This document shows positions 51,965 through 60,356 of a stretch of 64,000 nt of DNA, piece after piece (position 1 is the first letter of the stretch; each line of letters opens with the position of its first letter). The position numbers and the translations under genes are program-made. The notes beneath the pieces were generated by a model that was not told the origin of the DNA, did no database searches, and saw only the letters and a program-made list of their open reading frames with translations. Source of the stretch: Cyanomargarita calcarea GSE-NOS-MK-12-04C (lineage in GTDB: Bacteria; Cyanobacteriota; Cyanobacteriia; Cyanobacteriales; Nostocaceae); contig JAHHGZ010000003.1 in assembly GCA_019359595.1 (NCBI GenBank), forward strand, positions 1-64,000. Reading direction: 5' to 3'.

Positions 51965-53197
51965 ATGCCGTTACGATTTGATGCACGACAAAGTTTAACC
52001 TGGGAGAAGCTAAGTGGCGATCGCTACCTAGCTCATTCTGTGCTGGGGAAAGCTGGTTTACCTCTAAAGTATTACCATTGGGACGGGAAAGGCTGGAAAA
52101 ATCGAATAGAGACGGTGCGTCATGACGAGCTTTTTAACGATGATTCGCTACTAAGTGCCCGTGCTATCCCATTGCTATTAGGTCATCCAAAATCTGGCCG
52201 GTACGACAACAATAAAGAAGGGCTATTAGTTGGACATACTTTTGACTCGTTCCTTAGAGAGGACAATCAGCTAATTATGCCCGTTGTCGTAGACGATCGC
52301 CGAGGAGTGCGGATTATTAATGATGCGATCGCCTCTGGGTTAATGGCAGAGGTTAGTCCAGGGTACTCGATAACAGGGTTGGAGCGGCAGGACAATATCT
52401 TTTATCAGATAGGACGCAGATACGACCATTTAGCTTTGCTGTCGCCCGGAGAAGGAAGGGGAGGACAGGCGATCTCGCTGCGTACTGACAGTCAGGACGA
52501 TATAGCTGGGGCTGAAACACAGTTTTTTTTCGTCGGTGAAGTTTCCAAAAAACAAAATAATAATTTGGAATTAGAGGGGGAATTATCCCCCTCCCGGACA
52601 AAAAAAGGAGGTACAAAATTGAAAGTAAAGCTTGACGGTAAAGAGTTTGAGATTGAGGATGCTGAATTAGCTCTCGCCATCGAACGAACTAATACCCGAA
52701 TTGATAGCCTGACAAGTGAAAAAGACGCATTGACCGCTGATAAATCCAAAGTCGAAGGTGAGCTAGCCGGAATCAAGACTCGGTTAGATGCGGCTGAATC
52801 GAGTAAGCCAACTGAAGATGCGATCGCTGTCGATATCCAAGAGCGTCTTGATACGTGGGTGTCCGTCCTGCCTGCATTAAGGACGGATAAAAAAGATTTT
52901 CAACCAGACTATAAACTTACTCCAACCGAAATTAAGCAACTATATTTCAAAGCTAAACACCCAGGCATCAAACTTGACGGCAAATCTGCGGCTTATGTAG
53001 ATGGTCTTTGGGATGCCCTAAAACCTGCTTTAAAATCAACCGACGAGGAAGCAATCGATAGAACAGATGCTTTGTTGGAGCAGTTGAATAGGGCAGATGC
53101 AGCGCTAAAAGATGAGAAAGACGATCCGCTAATGGACAAGATACGCGATCGCTATAAAACTGCTCACAAGAAAACCAAGACGGGGGCAATGAATTAA
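51965..53197 (+). CDS. Prohead protease fused to scaffold (DUF2213-like)
   Basis: 410 aa. Residues 1-175 (EKLSGDRYLAHSVLGKAGLP, LLLGHPKSGRYDNNKEGLLVG, then GLMAEVSPGYSI) match the DUF2213 phage protease/scaffold family. From residue ~219 a coiled-coil scaffold begins (KVKLDGKEFEIEDAELALAI). TTGACA at 51919-51924 may be the -35 of the capsid operon promoter. The family processes scaffold and head proteins during maturation. Confidence 0.75.
   Translation: MPLRFDARQSLTWEKLSGDRYLAHSVLGKAGLPLKYYHWDGKGWKNRIETVRHDELFNDDSLLSARAIPLLLGHPKSGRYDNNKEGLLVGHTFDSFLREDNQLIMPVVVDDRRGVRIINDAIASGLMAEVSPGYSITGLERQDNIFYQIGRRYDHLALLSPGEGRGGQAISLRTDSQDDIAGAETQFFFVGEVSKKQNNNLELEGELSPSRTKKGGTKLKVKLDGKEFEIEDAELALAIERTNTRIDSLTSEKDALTADKSKVEGELAGIKTRLDAAESSKPTEDAIAVDIQERLDTWVSVLPALRTDKKDFQPDYKLTPTEIKQLYFKAKHPGIKLDGKSAAYVDGLWDALKPALKSTDEEAIDRTDALLEQLNRADAALKDEKDDPLMDKIRDRYKTAHKKTKTGAMN
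52619..53197 (+). CDS. Nested in-frame scaffold protein
   Basis: A TTG start at 52619, in the same frame as the protease, has a strong GGAGGT six bases upstream (52607-52612), preceded by the hairpin GAGGGGG-AATTAT-CCCCCTC (52574-52593). It would give the 192-residue coiled-coil scaffold alone, like lambda Nu3 inside C. Alternative: no internal start, only the fusion. Confidence 0.6.
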   Translation: MKVKLDGKEFEIEDAELALAIERTNTRIDSLTSEKDALTADKSKVEGELAGIKTRLDAAESSKPTEDAIAVDIQERLDTWVSVLPALRTDKKDFQPDYKLTPTEIKQLYFKAKHPGIKLDGKSAAYVDGLWDALKPALKSTDEEAIDRTDALLEQLNRADAALKDEKDDPLMDKIRDRYKTAHKKTKTGAMN

Positions 53198-53270
53198 AAA
53201 TGCCGATATTTCAATCCCTGAGAGGGTGTCTTTTTTGCCCCTGTAAAATTATAGCAAGAGAGGAAGATTA

Positions 53271-53822
53271 ATGCCGATAACTGATTACACTCTTCCAATT
53301 GACAAGTTGCTTCCTTGGGGCAAAATAGCAACTCTTGACAATGCTCAAATATGGGCGTTCAAGCAATCAACAGCCGTCATTTACCCTTTTGGGTTTGGAG
53401 TGGTTAAAGGTGCCACTGATGGGACGGTTAAACTCCCTTCAGCGAAAACTGATTTGTTTTATGGAATTGTTCGCGCTGCTGATATTTACGAAAAACGCGC
53501 AGGATACTCTGTCTCATCTCAAGGATATGACGGTTTTCCTGCAAAAGAAGTGCTTTCTGTTATTCGCGGGGGATCTCCCGGAACTCCTATATCCGTGCCA
53601 ATATCGCAAACAGTAGCAGATGGAGATCCTGTTTTTCTCCAAGTTTTAGATAACACAGTCAACACTGCTGGAATTGCAGGAACTTGGAGAAAAGATTCAG
53701 ATGGAACTAGCCCAAGCGATCGCGCGATTGTAATTACTTATGCACGCTGGATAGGAATGAAGCAAGCACCGGGGGCGAACACGCTAGGGACAGGATATTT
53801 AGAACTGAGGATGCCCAACTAA
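53271..53822 (+). CDS. Capsid decoration protein, DUF2190-like
   Basis: 183 aa. PFGFGVVKGATDGTVKLPSA and FYGIVRA, then VADGDPVFLQVLD: small beta protein with the position (after scaffold, before capsid) of lambda D-type or DUF2190 cement proteins. The stop overlaps the capsid ATG (TAATG). Confidence 0.65.
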   Translation: MPITDYTLPIDKLLPWGKIATLDNAQIWAFKQSTAVIYPFGFGVVKGATDGTVKLPSAKTDLFYGIVRAADIYEKRAGYSVSSQGYDGFPAKEVLSVIRGGSPGTPISVPISQTVADGDPVFLQVLDNTVNTAGIAGTWRKDSDGTSPSDRAIVITYARWIGMKQAPGANTLGTGYLELRMPN

Positions 53823-54772
53823 TGCCTAGTTTTTTATATAACGATCTGACGCAATTAATGCCGAAGATTTTAGAACCTCGATACGAGACTCTATATTTTG
53901 AGAATGGAGATTTAATTCCGACCCAAACAGATTTAATCCCAGGTGCAAGAGAAATCGCCTACGAGCGCTTTTCTGAATTTGGGGATGCTGATTTTGTCAG
54001 CGATGCAACAACAAATATTCCGATTGTTGACATTTCTATTGATGAAGACAGATACCCAATCTATATGCTGGCTTCGGGATTTCCACTATCCTTGCAAGAA
54101 CAAAGAGCTTACAATCACCGATCGCGTGGTGGAACAACACCATCAACTTTTAACCGATACGAAAGACGGATGGCAGCTGCTCGTAAAGTCGTGGCAATGC
54201 GAACGAACCGCGCAACATCAACGGGATATGTGGGGCAAAATCTTAATTTTCCTGGAATGTTGACCAACGCGATCGTGCCTACTGTTAACAGTGCGTTTGA
54301 CATGAATAGCGGGACTTTTAACACTATCCTGGATTTCATGATTGCCACTATTGAGTCGCTAACTGACAATTTTGTCTCAATGGAGCCAACAGAGTTATTG
54401 CTGCCGCCTAACGTCAGAAAAAAAATGCTTTCGACTTACAACACAAACGGGACTAAAACCGTTATGCAGGCTTTGGATGAGCAATACCCAGATTTAGAGG
54501 TACAAAAAATTCGCGAAACTTCTGCAACTGCTCTAGATGCTGTGGGGACAATACCAAATCGTGTTACTGGGAAAGATCGGTTAATGCTTTATCCCAAGGA
54601 AAGCAGCGTACTTAATCGACACATTGAGTCAAGCGTTGCGGAACTTGCACCAGAAGAGTTTATCCGAACCGATGGATTGAGACGTATCTACCCAATGTTT
54701 TCATGCATTACTCCGACAATCTTTGATTACCCGCAGGATTGTCGATACGTTGATATTGTGAAGGTGAACTGA
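53822..54772 (+). CDS. Major capsid protein, DUF2184-like
   Basis: 316 aa. REIAYERFSEFGDADFVSDA, FPLSLQEQRAYNHRSRGG, then LLPPNVRKKMLSTYN and a C-terminal SSVAELAPEEFIRTDGLRRI. Matches the DUF2184 family of HK97-fold capsid proteins in Mu-like/myo phages. It builds the head shell. TGATG overlap with the next gene. Confidence 0.8.
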   Translation: MPSFLYNDLTQLMPKILEPRYETLYFENGDLIPTQTDLIPGAREIAYERFSEFGDADFVSDATTNIPIVDISIDEDRYPIYMLASGFPLSLQEQRAYNHRSRGGTTPSTFNRYERRMAAARKVVAMRTNRATSTGYVGQNLNFPGMLTNAIVPTVNSAFDMNSGTFNTILDFMIATIESLTDNFVSMEPTELLLPPNVRKKMLSTYNTNGTKTVMQALDEQYPDLEVQKIRETSATALDAVGTIPNRVTGKDRLMLYPKESSVLNRHIESSVAELAPEEFIRTDGLRRIYPMFSCITPTIFDYPQDCRYVDIVKVN

Positions 54773-55215
54773 TGGGAACAGTAGTACTGAATACGAACAA
54801 GCTTGGTATAGCCAAAACAACCCCTTATTACATATCTGGGCAGGATTTGCTTAACCCAGAAGAAAAGGATATTAACTTAAGAAAGTTGGAAGCTTGGCAA
54901 GTTGAACTTAAGGATGGTGCAAACGAGGTAAGCGATCGCCTCGTTGAACTCATCAAAAAGCATCCTGATATTGACTGGTATCTAAATAATGGAATTCTTT
55001 CTTTTGAAGAACAACCAGCACCAACTATCCCACCCACCGACCCACCGCCACCAGTAAAAGATATAAAAGCTCTTTCTGTAAAGCTTGCAGAACCAATCAT
55101 TAAAGCTGAAACAGATATTAAATTGTTGAAGGAGTGGGAAAACGATCCACGGACGGGGATTAAGGATTTAGTAGGCGATCGCTTACTTGAGTTAGGAGAA
55201 ATGCCTAATGTTTAA
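54772..55215 (+). CDS. Head-completion protein, hypothetical
   Basis: 147 aa. LRKLEAWQVELKDGANEVSD, a Pro-rich hinge (APTIPPTDPPPPVKD) and a helical end. Overlaps capsid and next gene (TGATG; 8 bp), so it belongs to the head operon. Unknown fold. Confidence 0.5.
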   Translation: MGTVVLNTNKLGIAKTTPYYISGQDLLNPEEKDINLRKLEAWQVELKDGANEVSDRLVELIKKHPDIDWYLNNGILSFEEQPAPTIPPTDPPPPVKDIKALSVKLAEPIIKAETDIKLLKEWENDPRTGIKDLVGDRLLELGEMPNV

Positions 55216-55612
55216 TTCCCCTTTCGCCTCCGATATATTTCAGCAAGCTACTTTTACATTCAAAGTGCAAAGTGGTGCTGGTGCCGCGACGACGGATGCG
55301 AGGGGGAATACAAAAACTCAAGGAGAAGCAATCGCGCATACATTCAAATTATCCAAAACAAGTCCAAATCTAAGGAAGGAATATGAAGTGGCACAACTTG
55401 ATGAACTTTATAACGCAACTGTGGTTGATGGCATTGGGATATTAGACCCTCGTATCCGTCCCGGCGATGTGGGAGATGGGGAAGTGAAAGGACGGAAGTG
55501 CATTTGTACTGTGAGATCACTCTCTCAATCTTCAATCAATATAATCCCTGAAATACTGGGGGAGAAATATCTTATCCAAGTTTCTTATAGAGCCAAAGGA
55601 GGTACTAATTAA
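55208..55612 (+). CDS. Head-tail joining protein, hypothetical
   Basis: 134 aa, beta-rich, starting MFNSPFASDIFQQATFTFKV. Position between capsid and virion morphogenesis genes fits a head-tail joining role. No domain recognised. Confidence 0.5.
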   Translation: MFNSPFASDIFQQATFTFKVQSGAGAATTDARGNTKTQGEAIAHTFKLSKTSPNLRKEYEVAQLDELYNATVVDGIGILDPRIRPGDVGDGEVKGRKCICTVRSLSQSSINIIPEILGEKYLIQVSYRAKGGTN

Positions 55613-56100
55613 TGTCACGAGAAAAACCAGAAAAGCCGTTTTTATTCTTTGCTATGCAGTTAGATGATACACCGCAATTAAATAAAGGGCGGCTATTCTT
55701 ATGTGACTACGACAAAGGAATTTTAGGGCGTTGGGTTGCAACATCAGGATTGGGTGCATTTCAGCGAATTCAAGGTTGGAGTAAGCAAGGCGGTGGCGTA
55801 TGCCCTCCTACCTATGAATGCAACCCAACGTTTGCCAATTACTGGGTTGAAACTAAACCTATTGACTTACGGAATAACCCAGGGGTAGCGGGTAACGGCT
55901 ACCCAATAACTCCATACGAGGTAAGAACCAAACAAGGGGTAACGCGCTCTGACCTTTTGATTCATAAGGATGCAAATGTTCCAGGCTCTATGGGCTGTAT
56001 AGTATTGCCTTCGGACGAATTTACTGATTTCGAGCAATCTTGGACGGATCTTGTTGGGCATCTTGAAAAAGTCAAGCTTTGGGTTGGGTACACTTACTAA
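55612..56100 (+). CDS. L,D-transpeptidase/YkuD-like cell-wall protein
   Basis: 162 aa. LLIHKDANVPGSMGCIVLPS reproduces the catalytic signature HxxxxxxxxSxGC of YkuD/Tlde1-like proteins, with the Cys nucleophile in SMGCI. The N-terminal part has FLCDYDKGILGRW and YPITPYEVRTKQG. In a phage such a protein could cut or remodel peptidoglycan at infection or lysis. Unusual place, between head-tail genes (TAATG overlaps on both sides). Confidence 0.6.
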   Translation: MSREKPEKPFLFFAMQLDDTPQLNKGRLFLCDYDKGILGRWVATSGLGAFQRIQGWSKQGGGVCPPTYECNPTFANYWVETKPIDLRNNPGVAGNGYPITPYEVRTKQGVTRSDLLIHKDANVPGSMGCIVLPSDEFTDFEQSWTDLVGHLEKVKLWVGYTY

Positions 56101-56522
56101 TGGAGCTATCTGTCACTTTTGACTTTTCTGCCATAACCGCGATCGCATTGCGTGCCCGCAATCTCGATATGACCCCACCGTTGCGGGATGCATCAATTTA
56201 TCAGGAAGCATCCACTAAAGTTAATTTCGCTAAAGAAAGTAGCCCGGACGGTCAAAAATGGCAAGATTTGAAACCAGCAACTTGGCTACGGAAGAAAAGC
56301 GGTTCAATCCTTCGGGAAAAGTCAATACTTGTCAATTCAATTACTCACTACCCTGTGGGGACTAACACTTGGGTCGTTGGGACAAATGTTGAATACGGAC
56401 TTTATCATCAAAAAGGAGTACCTAGCCGGAACTTACCTGCTAGAACATTTTTAGGGTTTAGCCAAAACGATATCAATCAAATTAATCAGATATTTCAACG
56501 GTATGTAGAAAATATATTGTGA
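56100..56522 (+). CDS. Virion morphogenesis protein, Mu gpG-like
   Basis: 140 aa from ATG 56100. SSPDGQKWQDLKPATWLRKK, SITHYPVGTNTWVVGTNVEY, HQKGVPSRNLPARTFLGFS: the classical PF05069 (phage virion morphogenesis/tail completion) motifs. Completes the tail-head interface. Confidence 0.85.
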   Translation: MELSVTFDFSAITAIALRARNLDMTPPLRDASIYQEASTKVNFAKESSPDGQKWQDLKPATWLRKKSGSILREKSILVNSITHYPVGTNTWVVGTNVEYGLYHQKGVPSRNLPARTFLGFSQNDINQINQIFQRYVENIL

Positions 56523-56553
56523 TGCCGCATTCCGCGCATTTACAACACCTAAA

Positions 56554-56593
56554 CATCAAAGGACGGATAACTTGGGCTATCCGTCCTTTGATG
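56554..56593. terminator. GACGGATA-type bidirectional terminator T7
   Basis: Perfect 16-bp arms CATCAAAGGACGGATA / TATCCGTCCTTTGATG with an eight-base loop, between convergent virion morphogenesis and RHH genes. Confidence 0.95.
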
Positions 56594-56758
56594 TTAGTTG
56601 ATTTCTTTTTCTAAAACCTCTAAGCCTTTTTCTATTGCCAGTAAGCAGGTTTGGGTTAGGTTTCGTCGGGTTCTAGTGGCGATCGCATCCAATCTTTCTC
56701 GAAACTCGCTAATATTTAACGATATTCGTTTCCTTTGATCTGGGTCGTAATTAGTCAT
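56594..56758 (-). CDS. Small ribbon-helix-helix protein
   Basis: 54 aa: MTNYDPDQRKRISLNISEFR, then LDAIATRTRRNLTQTCLLAI, a clear RHH (CopG/Arc-type) layout. Its ATG overlaps the stop of the regulator gene (56751) by eight bases, exactly as at 35096. Ends two helices later in EKEIN. Confidence 0.7.
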   Translation of the reverse strand: MTNYDPDQRKRISLNISEFRERLDAIATRTRRNLTQTCLLAIEKGLEVLEKEIN

Positions 56759-57650
56759 GGCTGCCACCTTCCAAAGCTTGATTGACTATTTCGTAGAAAA
56801 ATTGACTGCGGGACATTCCAGCTTTATCCGCCAATTCTGCCCAGCGATCGTATTTTTCCCAACTGCGAACCGCGAACGTGAAGCTTCGATCTTGTGCTGC
56901 ACTGCGCTTTTCTTTGACGGGGGGAACGATGTTGACAATCTGAGTTGGTTGAGATGAAATCGCTTCCTTGATACTCTTCAGATGCTCAGTAATATCATCG
57001 GCGACCATCGACAAATGCTGGTTAGTTTGTTGGTGGTTACTTGATGCTTGAACTGTTAGCGCTTGCTGAACTTGACTAACTCGGTCAACCAATATATTTA
57101 CGCTGTCGTTTAACCCTTGGGCGATCGCAGCCAAACAATTAAGCTGAATTTGATGTTGCTTGTCCTGTACCGTCAGTTGGGGCTGATTTGCCGATGCCGC
57201 ATTTACAATTAAATCGCGCAATGCTTTTGCTACTAACGAATCACGCAGCATTAGTCCAACACGAAGGAACCCGCGAGCATTCCAAGCGAGCGCTTTTGGA
57301 GTTCTTGGACTTAGCTCCAACTTGGAGCGAACATCCTGCAACTCTTTACCCGTCAGTAATCGAACCTCTTCTGCGAATTCATCGCCGTTACGCTCAATGA
57401 TATGTTTTATAGCTTTGTCGCTGACCTCGTAATACTCAGCTACCTGTGCAGTGGTAGCAATCCCTATTCCTTCCCACACTGCCAAAACAACAGCTTTTGC
57501 TTTGTTCAATACCGTAATTGCGTGTTCGTTGGTCGCAGAGTTCAATGCTTGCACTCTCGTTTCTCTTGAATCAATCAATAAATCGTGCGAAAATTGCATT
57601 GTGCTAAATCTCCTAAACAGATTTTGTACTGCGCTTGGGTGGTGACGCAC
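56751..57650 (-). CDS. Phage regulator with Bro-like N-terminus and RHH-like C-terminus
   Basis: 299 aa. Residues ~30-125: IATTAQVAEYYEVSDKAIKH (HTH) and LTPRTPKALAWNARGFLRVG-type stretch, the ORF6N/DUF-type antirepressor region of cyanophage-like elements. A coiled coil (~160-220) precedes a basic hinge and the shared C-terminal AGMSRSQFFYEIVNQALE. Paired with the small RHH gene. Confidence 0.65.
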   Translation of the reverse strand: MRHHPSAVQNLFRRFSTMQFSHDLLIDSRETRVQALNSATNEHAITVLNKAKAVVLAVWEGIGIATTAQVAEYYEVSDKAIKHIIERNGDEFAEEVRLLTGKELQDVRSKLELSPRTPKALAWNARGFLRVGLMLRDSLVAKALRDLIVNAASANQPQLTVQDKQHQIQLNCLAAIAQGLNDSVNILVDRVSQVQQALTVQASSNHQQTNQHLSMVADDITEHLKSIKEAISSQPTQIVNIVPPVKEKRSAAQDRSFTFAVRSWEKYDRWAELADKAGMSRSQFFYEIVNQALEGGSHD

Positions 57651-57765
57651 CGCGAAGCGCTTTGTTATTTCCTACTCCTTTAATATATAGAACCCATCGG
57701 GTGCTGTCAATGCTTTTTTGGGAATTTTTTTCTTTATTTGCACAACAACTTTTTTCTCGACACAA
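57628..57765 (-). promoter_or_regulatory. Leader L9 and divergent region
   Basis: Minus strand: TTGACA (57710-57705), 17-bp spacer, TATATT (57687-57682), then the hairpin GCGCTT-cgc-GGTG...CACC...AAGCGC (57660-57631). A TGTGTCGAG box (57763-57755) lies upstream and overlaps the leader of the divergent tail-terminator gene. Confidence 0.8.
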
Positions 57766-58314
57766 ATGACATTAGAATTATCAGTTTTGGAATTAGCGAT
57801 CGCCCAGCAACTTGACCCTCTCCGCCAAGCGTTGAAAGACTATGGGATACCGCTGGCAGCATTGCCGAAGTTGGCGGGGGCGTATTCGGAAGATGAAGAG
57901 GGGGCGATCGCGATACTTATCCCTTCTGCGACTGGGATAACGAACGATCCATTGGCAATAACGGCGCAGGATGCGGAAATTAACGTGTCGGTCAATATTT
58001 CGCTGGGCAAGCGCTATCAGGATGTCGCTGGTGAGAAAGATGTTTTGGAATGGTGCTGCGACCAAGTAATCGGGTTATTGCTTGGGTTTTCCCCTTACCC
58101 CTCAGAGGTGATGAAACGTCCTTTATATTTCAAGGGGTATGAGTTGTTTAAACCAAACAACGATAGGTGGGAAGGTCAAGTTAACTTTGCCTGCGTTAAA
58201 CAAATACGTTCAATACCGTTCACTGAGGAGTACGAAGTCATCAAGGTGCAATTACTGGCTTCACTTAACTTAATGACGGGAACTGTGGTATCTGAGATGG
58301 TGCAAAGGGTATAG
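57766..58314 (+). CDS. Tail terminator, Gp37-like
   Basis: 182 aa from ATG 57766; the ORF is open further upstream, but the longer start gives a hydrophobic non-homologous tail and overlaps the divergent box. DVLEWCCDQVIGLLLGFSPY and RPLYFKGYELFKPNNDRWEG match Gp37 (Mu gp37-like) tail-terminator proteins. Confidence 0.7.
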   Translation: MTLELSVLELAIAQQLDPLRQALKDYGIPLAALPKLAGAYSEDEEGAIAILIPSATGITNDPLAITAQDAEINVSVNISLGKRYQDVAGEKDVLEWCCDQVIGLLLGFSPYPSEVMKRPLYFKGYELFKPNNDRWEGQVNFACVKQIRSIPFTEEYEVIKVQLLASLNLMTGTVVSEMVQRV

Positions 58315-58366
58315 AATTGTGTCAGTTATTGATAATTGATAATTAACAAATCGACAGACACAGAAA

Positions 58367-58702
58367 ATGCTGACAAGCGTGAATCAGAAGGACATTGATA
58401 ATTGGTTCATTTATCACCAACCCAAAGGCGACCAGGTTGATAGATACCAGGTAATTCGGGATGTTGGCAAAAAAGTAGCGATTGCCATATTTGACTCAGG
58501 ATTGGATCTAGCTGAAGCGGTCATAGAATTAGGGGAAACAATCATTCGATTGTGTCCGGATGGTGTCGAGAAAGTCTATGCAATGGGGCATTGCAGAACA
58601 ATAAATAGAATATTCAGGGAACGTGGGGCGTACCACGCAATATGCTGTTTAAGATTCCAAGTGATAATGCCTGCAAACGCCGCGATCGCGTGTAACGAAT
58701 AG
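58367..58702 (+). CDS. Acb2/Tad1-like anti-CBASS candidate
   Basis: 111 aa. The start (NWFIYHQPKGDQVDRYQVIR) and the end (PANAAIACNE) match the Acb2/Tad1-type hairpin domain family (FxYHxPxxxQxxRYxxIR ... ANAAIAxNE). Family knowledge: Acb2 binds cyclic oligonucleotides and blocks CBASS signalling. Here ~25 residues (with HCRTINRIFRERGAYHAI) are inserted before the last helix. Located in the tail operon, like many anti-defence morons. TGTGTC at 58320 lies upstream. Confidence 0.6.
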   Translation: MLTSVNQKDIDNWFIYHQPKGDQVDRYQVIRDVGKKVAIAIFDSGLDLAEAVIELGETIIRLCPDGVEKVYAMGHCRTINRIFRERGAYHAICCLRFQVIMPANAAIACNE

Positions 58703-58713
58703 GAGGTTAAATT

Positions 58714-59922
58714 TTGGCAGTAATTGGAATAAGTATTAATGAAATATCCCAGGCGACGACTGCGACGGCGACCGATCGCATAAGTAAATGTACGCTGCTA
58801 ATAATTCCGTCTGGTGCAGTAGCTGCATTGCTAAATCAATTTGTAGGGGTAAGCAGCGCAACCGACTTTACTAGTAAGTTCCCAACTGCCTCAGAAGTAG
58901 TTTTACAGTCAGTAAAAATATTCTTCTTGAATAGTCCAGACGGGCAGTTATCCGTCTATGCTTGCAGCGACTCAACCATGACAGGAAACACACAGACTGA
59001 CTGGAAGGCGCACCTTCTCAAAGGCATTGGCTTGCTGACGTTGAGAACTGATATTGATTTATCGTTGTGTGTTTGCCCAGAGATTGGAGCATTTACCGCC
59101 CAAGCCGATCGCACTGCGGTATACAGCGCTATTCAATCGATGTGCGAGAAGTTTGATTGGCTTTTCTTTATTAATGCGGCTATAGACACTGATACAAAGG
59201 CAAAGGCTATCACCGAACGTGCGCTTTACTCGTCCCCACTTGGTCACAGTTCGTTCTTTTACGGACGGATCAAAGACAATGATGACAAAATAGTACCCGT
59301 CTCAGTTGTTGCGGCTGCGATCGCCCTGAAACGCGATCGGGTTGAGCCATACTCCCCACCGGCCGGAGCCAAGTACCCAGTTCAGGGTATCAAGGATTTG
59401 GTTAATTACGTTGATAACGTGACTGACTACACCGACTTAAAAAACCAGCAAATCAACGTTTTACAAAAAATACCGAGGTACGGGACGTGCTTATGGGGAG
59501 CGCAAACTTTATCGACAGACACAAAGTTTAGTTTGATAAATACTCGGATGGCGGTTAGTGTTGCATCCTTTCGGCTGGAAAGTGCGCTTATTCCCATATT
59601 ATTTGCAGCGAGCGATCCGCAAGGTCGAACAAATAGAGAAGTCGATCGAATCATTATCTCTTTGATGACTAACCTTTGGCTTGAGGGTGCGTTGTCTGGG
59701 GCAACTCCGGAGGATGCATTTAAGATTGAAGATGTCTTAGTTCCCGCAGATCCAACTCAACAGCAACAAGCACAGCAACAGCAGGGGCAACAACCTACAA
59801 CGACTACAACCACCGCTATCACGCGCAGTCTTAAAAAAATAGAAAAGAGGATTTACGCTCGTTTTGTTGAGCATATTCAGCAGATTTTACTCAGTGTGTT
59901 CGTGACAGATTCACTACCATAA
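58714..59922 (+). CDS. Tail sheath protein
   Basis: 402 aa from TTG 58714 with AGGAGGT (58701-58707). Sheath features: ISKCTLLIIPSGAVAALLNQ, GFxSxxD-like TDFTSKFPTAS, then LKNQQINVLQKIPRYGTCLW and a C-terminal RRxxxxIxxxLxxFVFE-like IYARFVEHIQQILLSVFVTD. A Gln/Thr-rich linker (~residues 350-370) is inserted near the end. Contractile sheath of the myovirus tail. Confidence 0.75.
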   Translation: MAVIGISINEISQATTATATDRISKCTLLIIPSGAVAALLNQFVGVSSATDFTSKFPTASEVVLQSVKIFFLNSPDGQLSVYACSDSTMTGNTQTDWKAHLLKGIGLLTLRTDIDLSLCVCPEIGAFTAQADRTAVYSAIQSMCEKFDWLFFINAAIDTDTKAKAITERALYSSPLGHSSFFYGRIKDNDDKIVPVSVVAAAIALKRDRVEPYSPPAGAKYPVQGIKDLVNYVDNVTDYTDLKNQQINVLQKIPRYGTCLWGAQTLSTDTKFSLINTRMAVSVASFRLESALIPILFAASDPQGRTNREVDRIIISLMTNLWLEGALSGATPEDAFKIEDVLVPADPTQQQQAQQQQGQQPTTTTTTAITRSLKKIEKRIYARFVEHIQQILLSVFVTDSLP

Positions 59923-59948
59923 TCCTTCGTTTTTTTACTTAATAACGT

Positions 59949-60356
59949 ATGGCAGTCAACGCAATTCCCTTAAGTGATGGGAAGTTTGAGCTAGAGGGGC
60001 TATCCGAAGTAGTCTTCGATAAATGCAGCGCGATCGTGGAAAAACCTGTTTTTGGCGACGCTTATTTCAACCCAAACACTGGCAGAAACTCTAAGCTAGT
60101 TGGGCAGATCGAATACGAAGACATAACTATTATGGCAATACTTGACAAAGCCCAGAAAACAAAGCTAAATGCTTTTAAGAAACAGTGGCAAGCCAAGCCA
60201 AGTGGCATCACTGCAACTCACATATTAGGAGGAATTACCACTCACTTAACAGGAGTGCGGTATGGTGGTTCAACCTTTGGAGAGTTTGACAAGCTATCAA
60301 ATTCGGCTAGTAAAATTGCAATCACACTAACGTTTGAAGGAATACGTGAAATCTAA
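59949..60356 (+). CDS. Tail tube protein
   Basis: 135 aa. GKFELEGLSEVVFDKCSAIV and LVGQIEYEDITIMAILDKAQ fit the tail-tube/phage T4 gp19-like family. Follows the sheath on the same strand. Stop overlaps the tail chaperone ATG. Confidence 0.65.
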   Translation: MAVNAIPLSDGKFELEGLSEVVFDKCSAIVEKPVFGDAYFNPNTGRNSKLVGQIEYEDITIMAILDKAQKTKLNAFKKQWQAKPSGITATHILGGITTHLTGVRYGGSTFGEFDKLSNSASKIAITLTFEGIREI

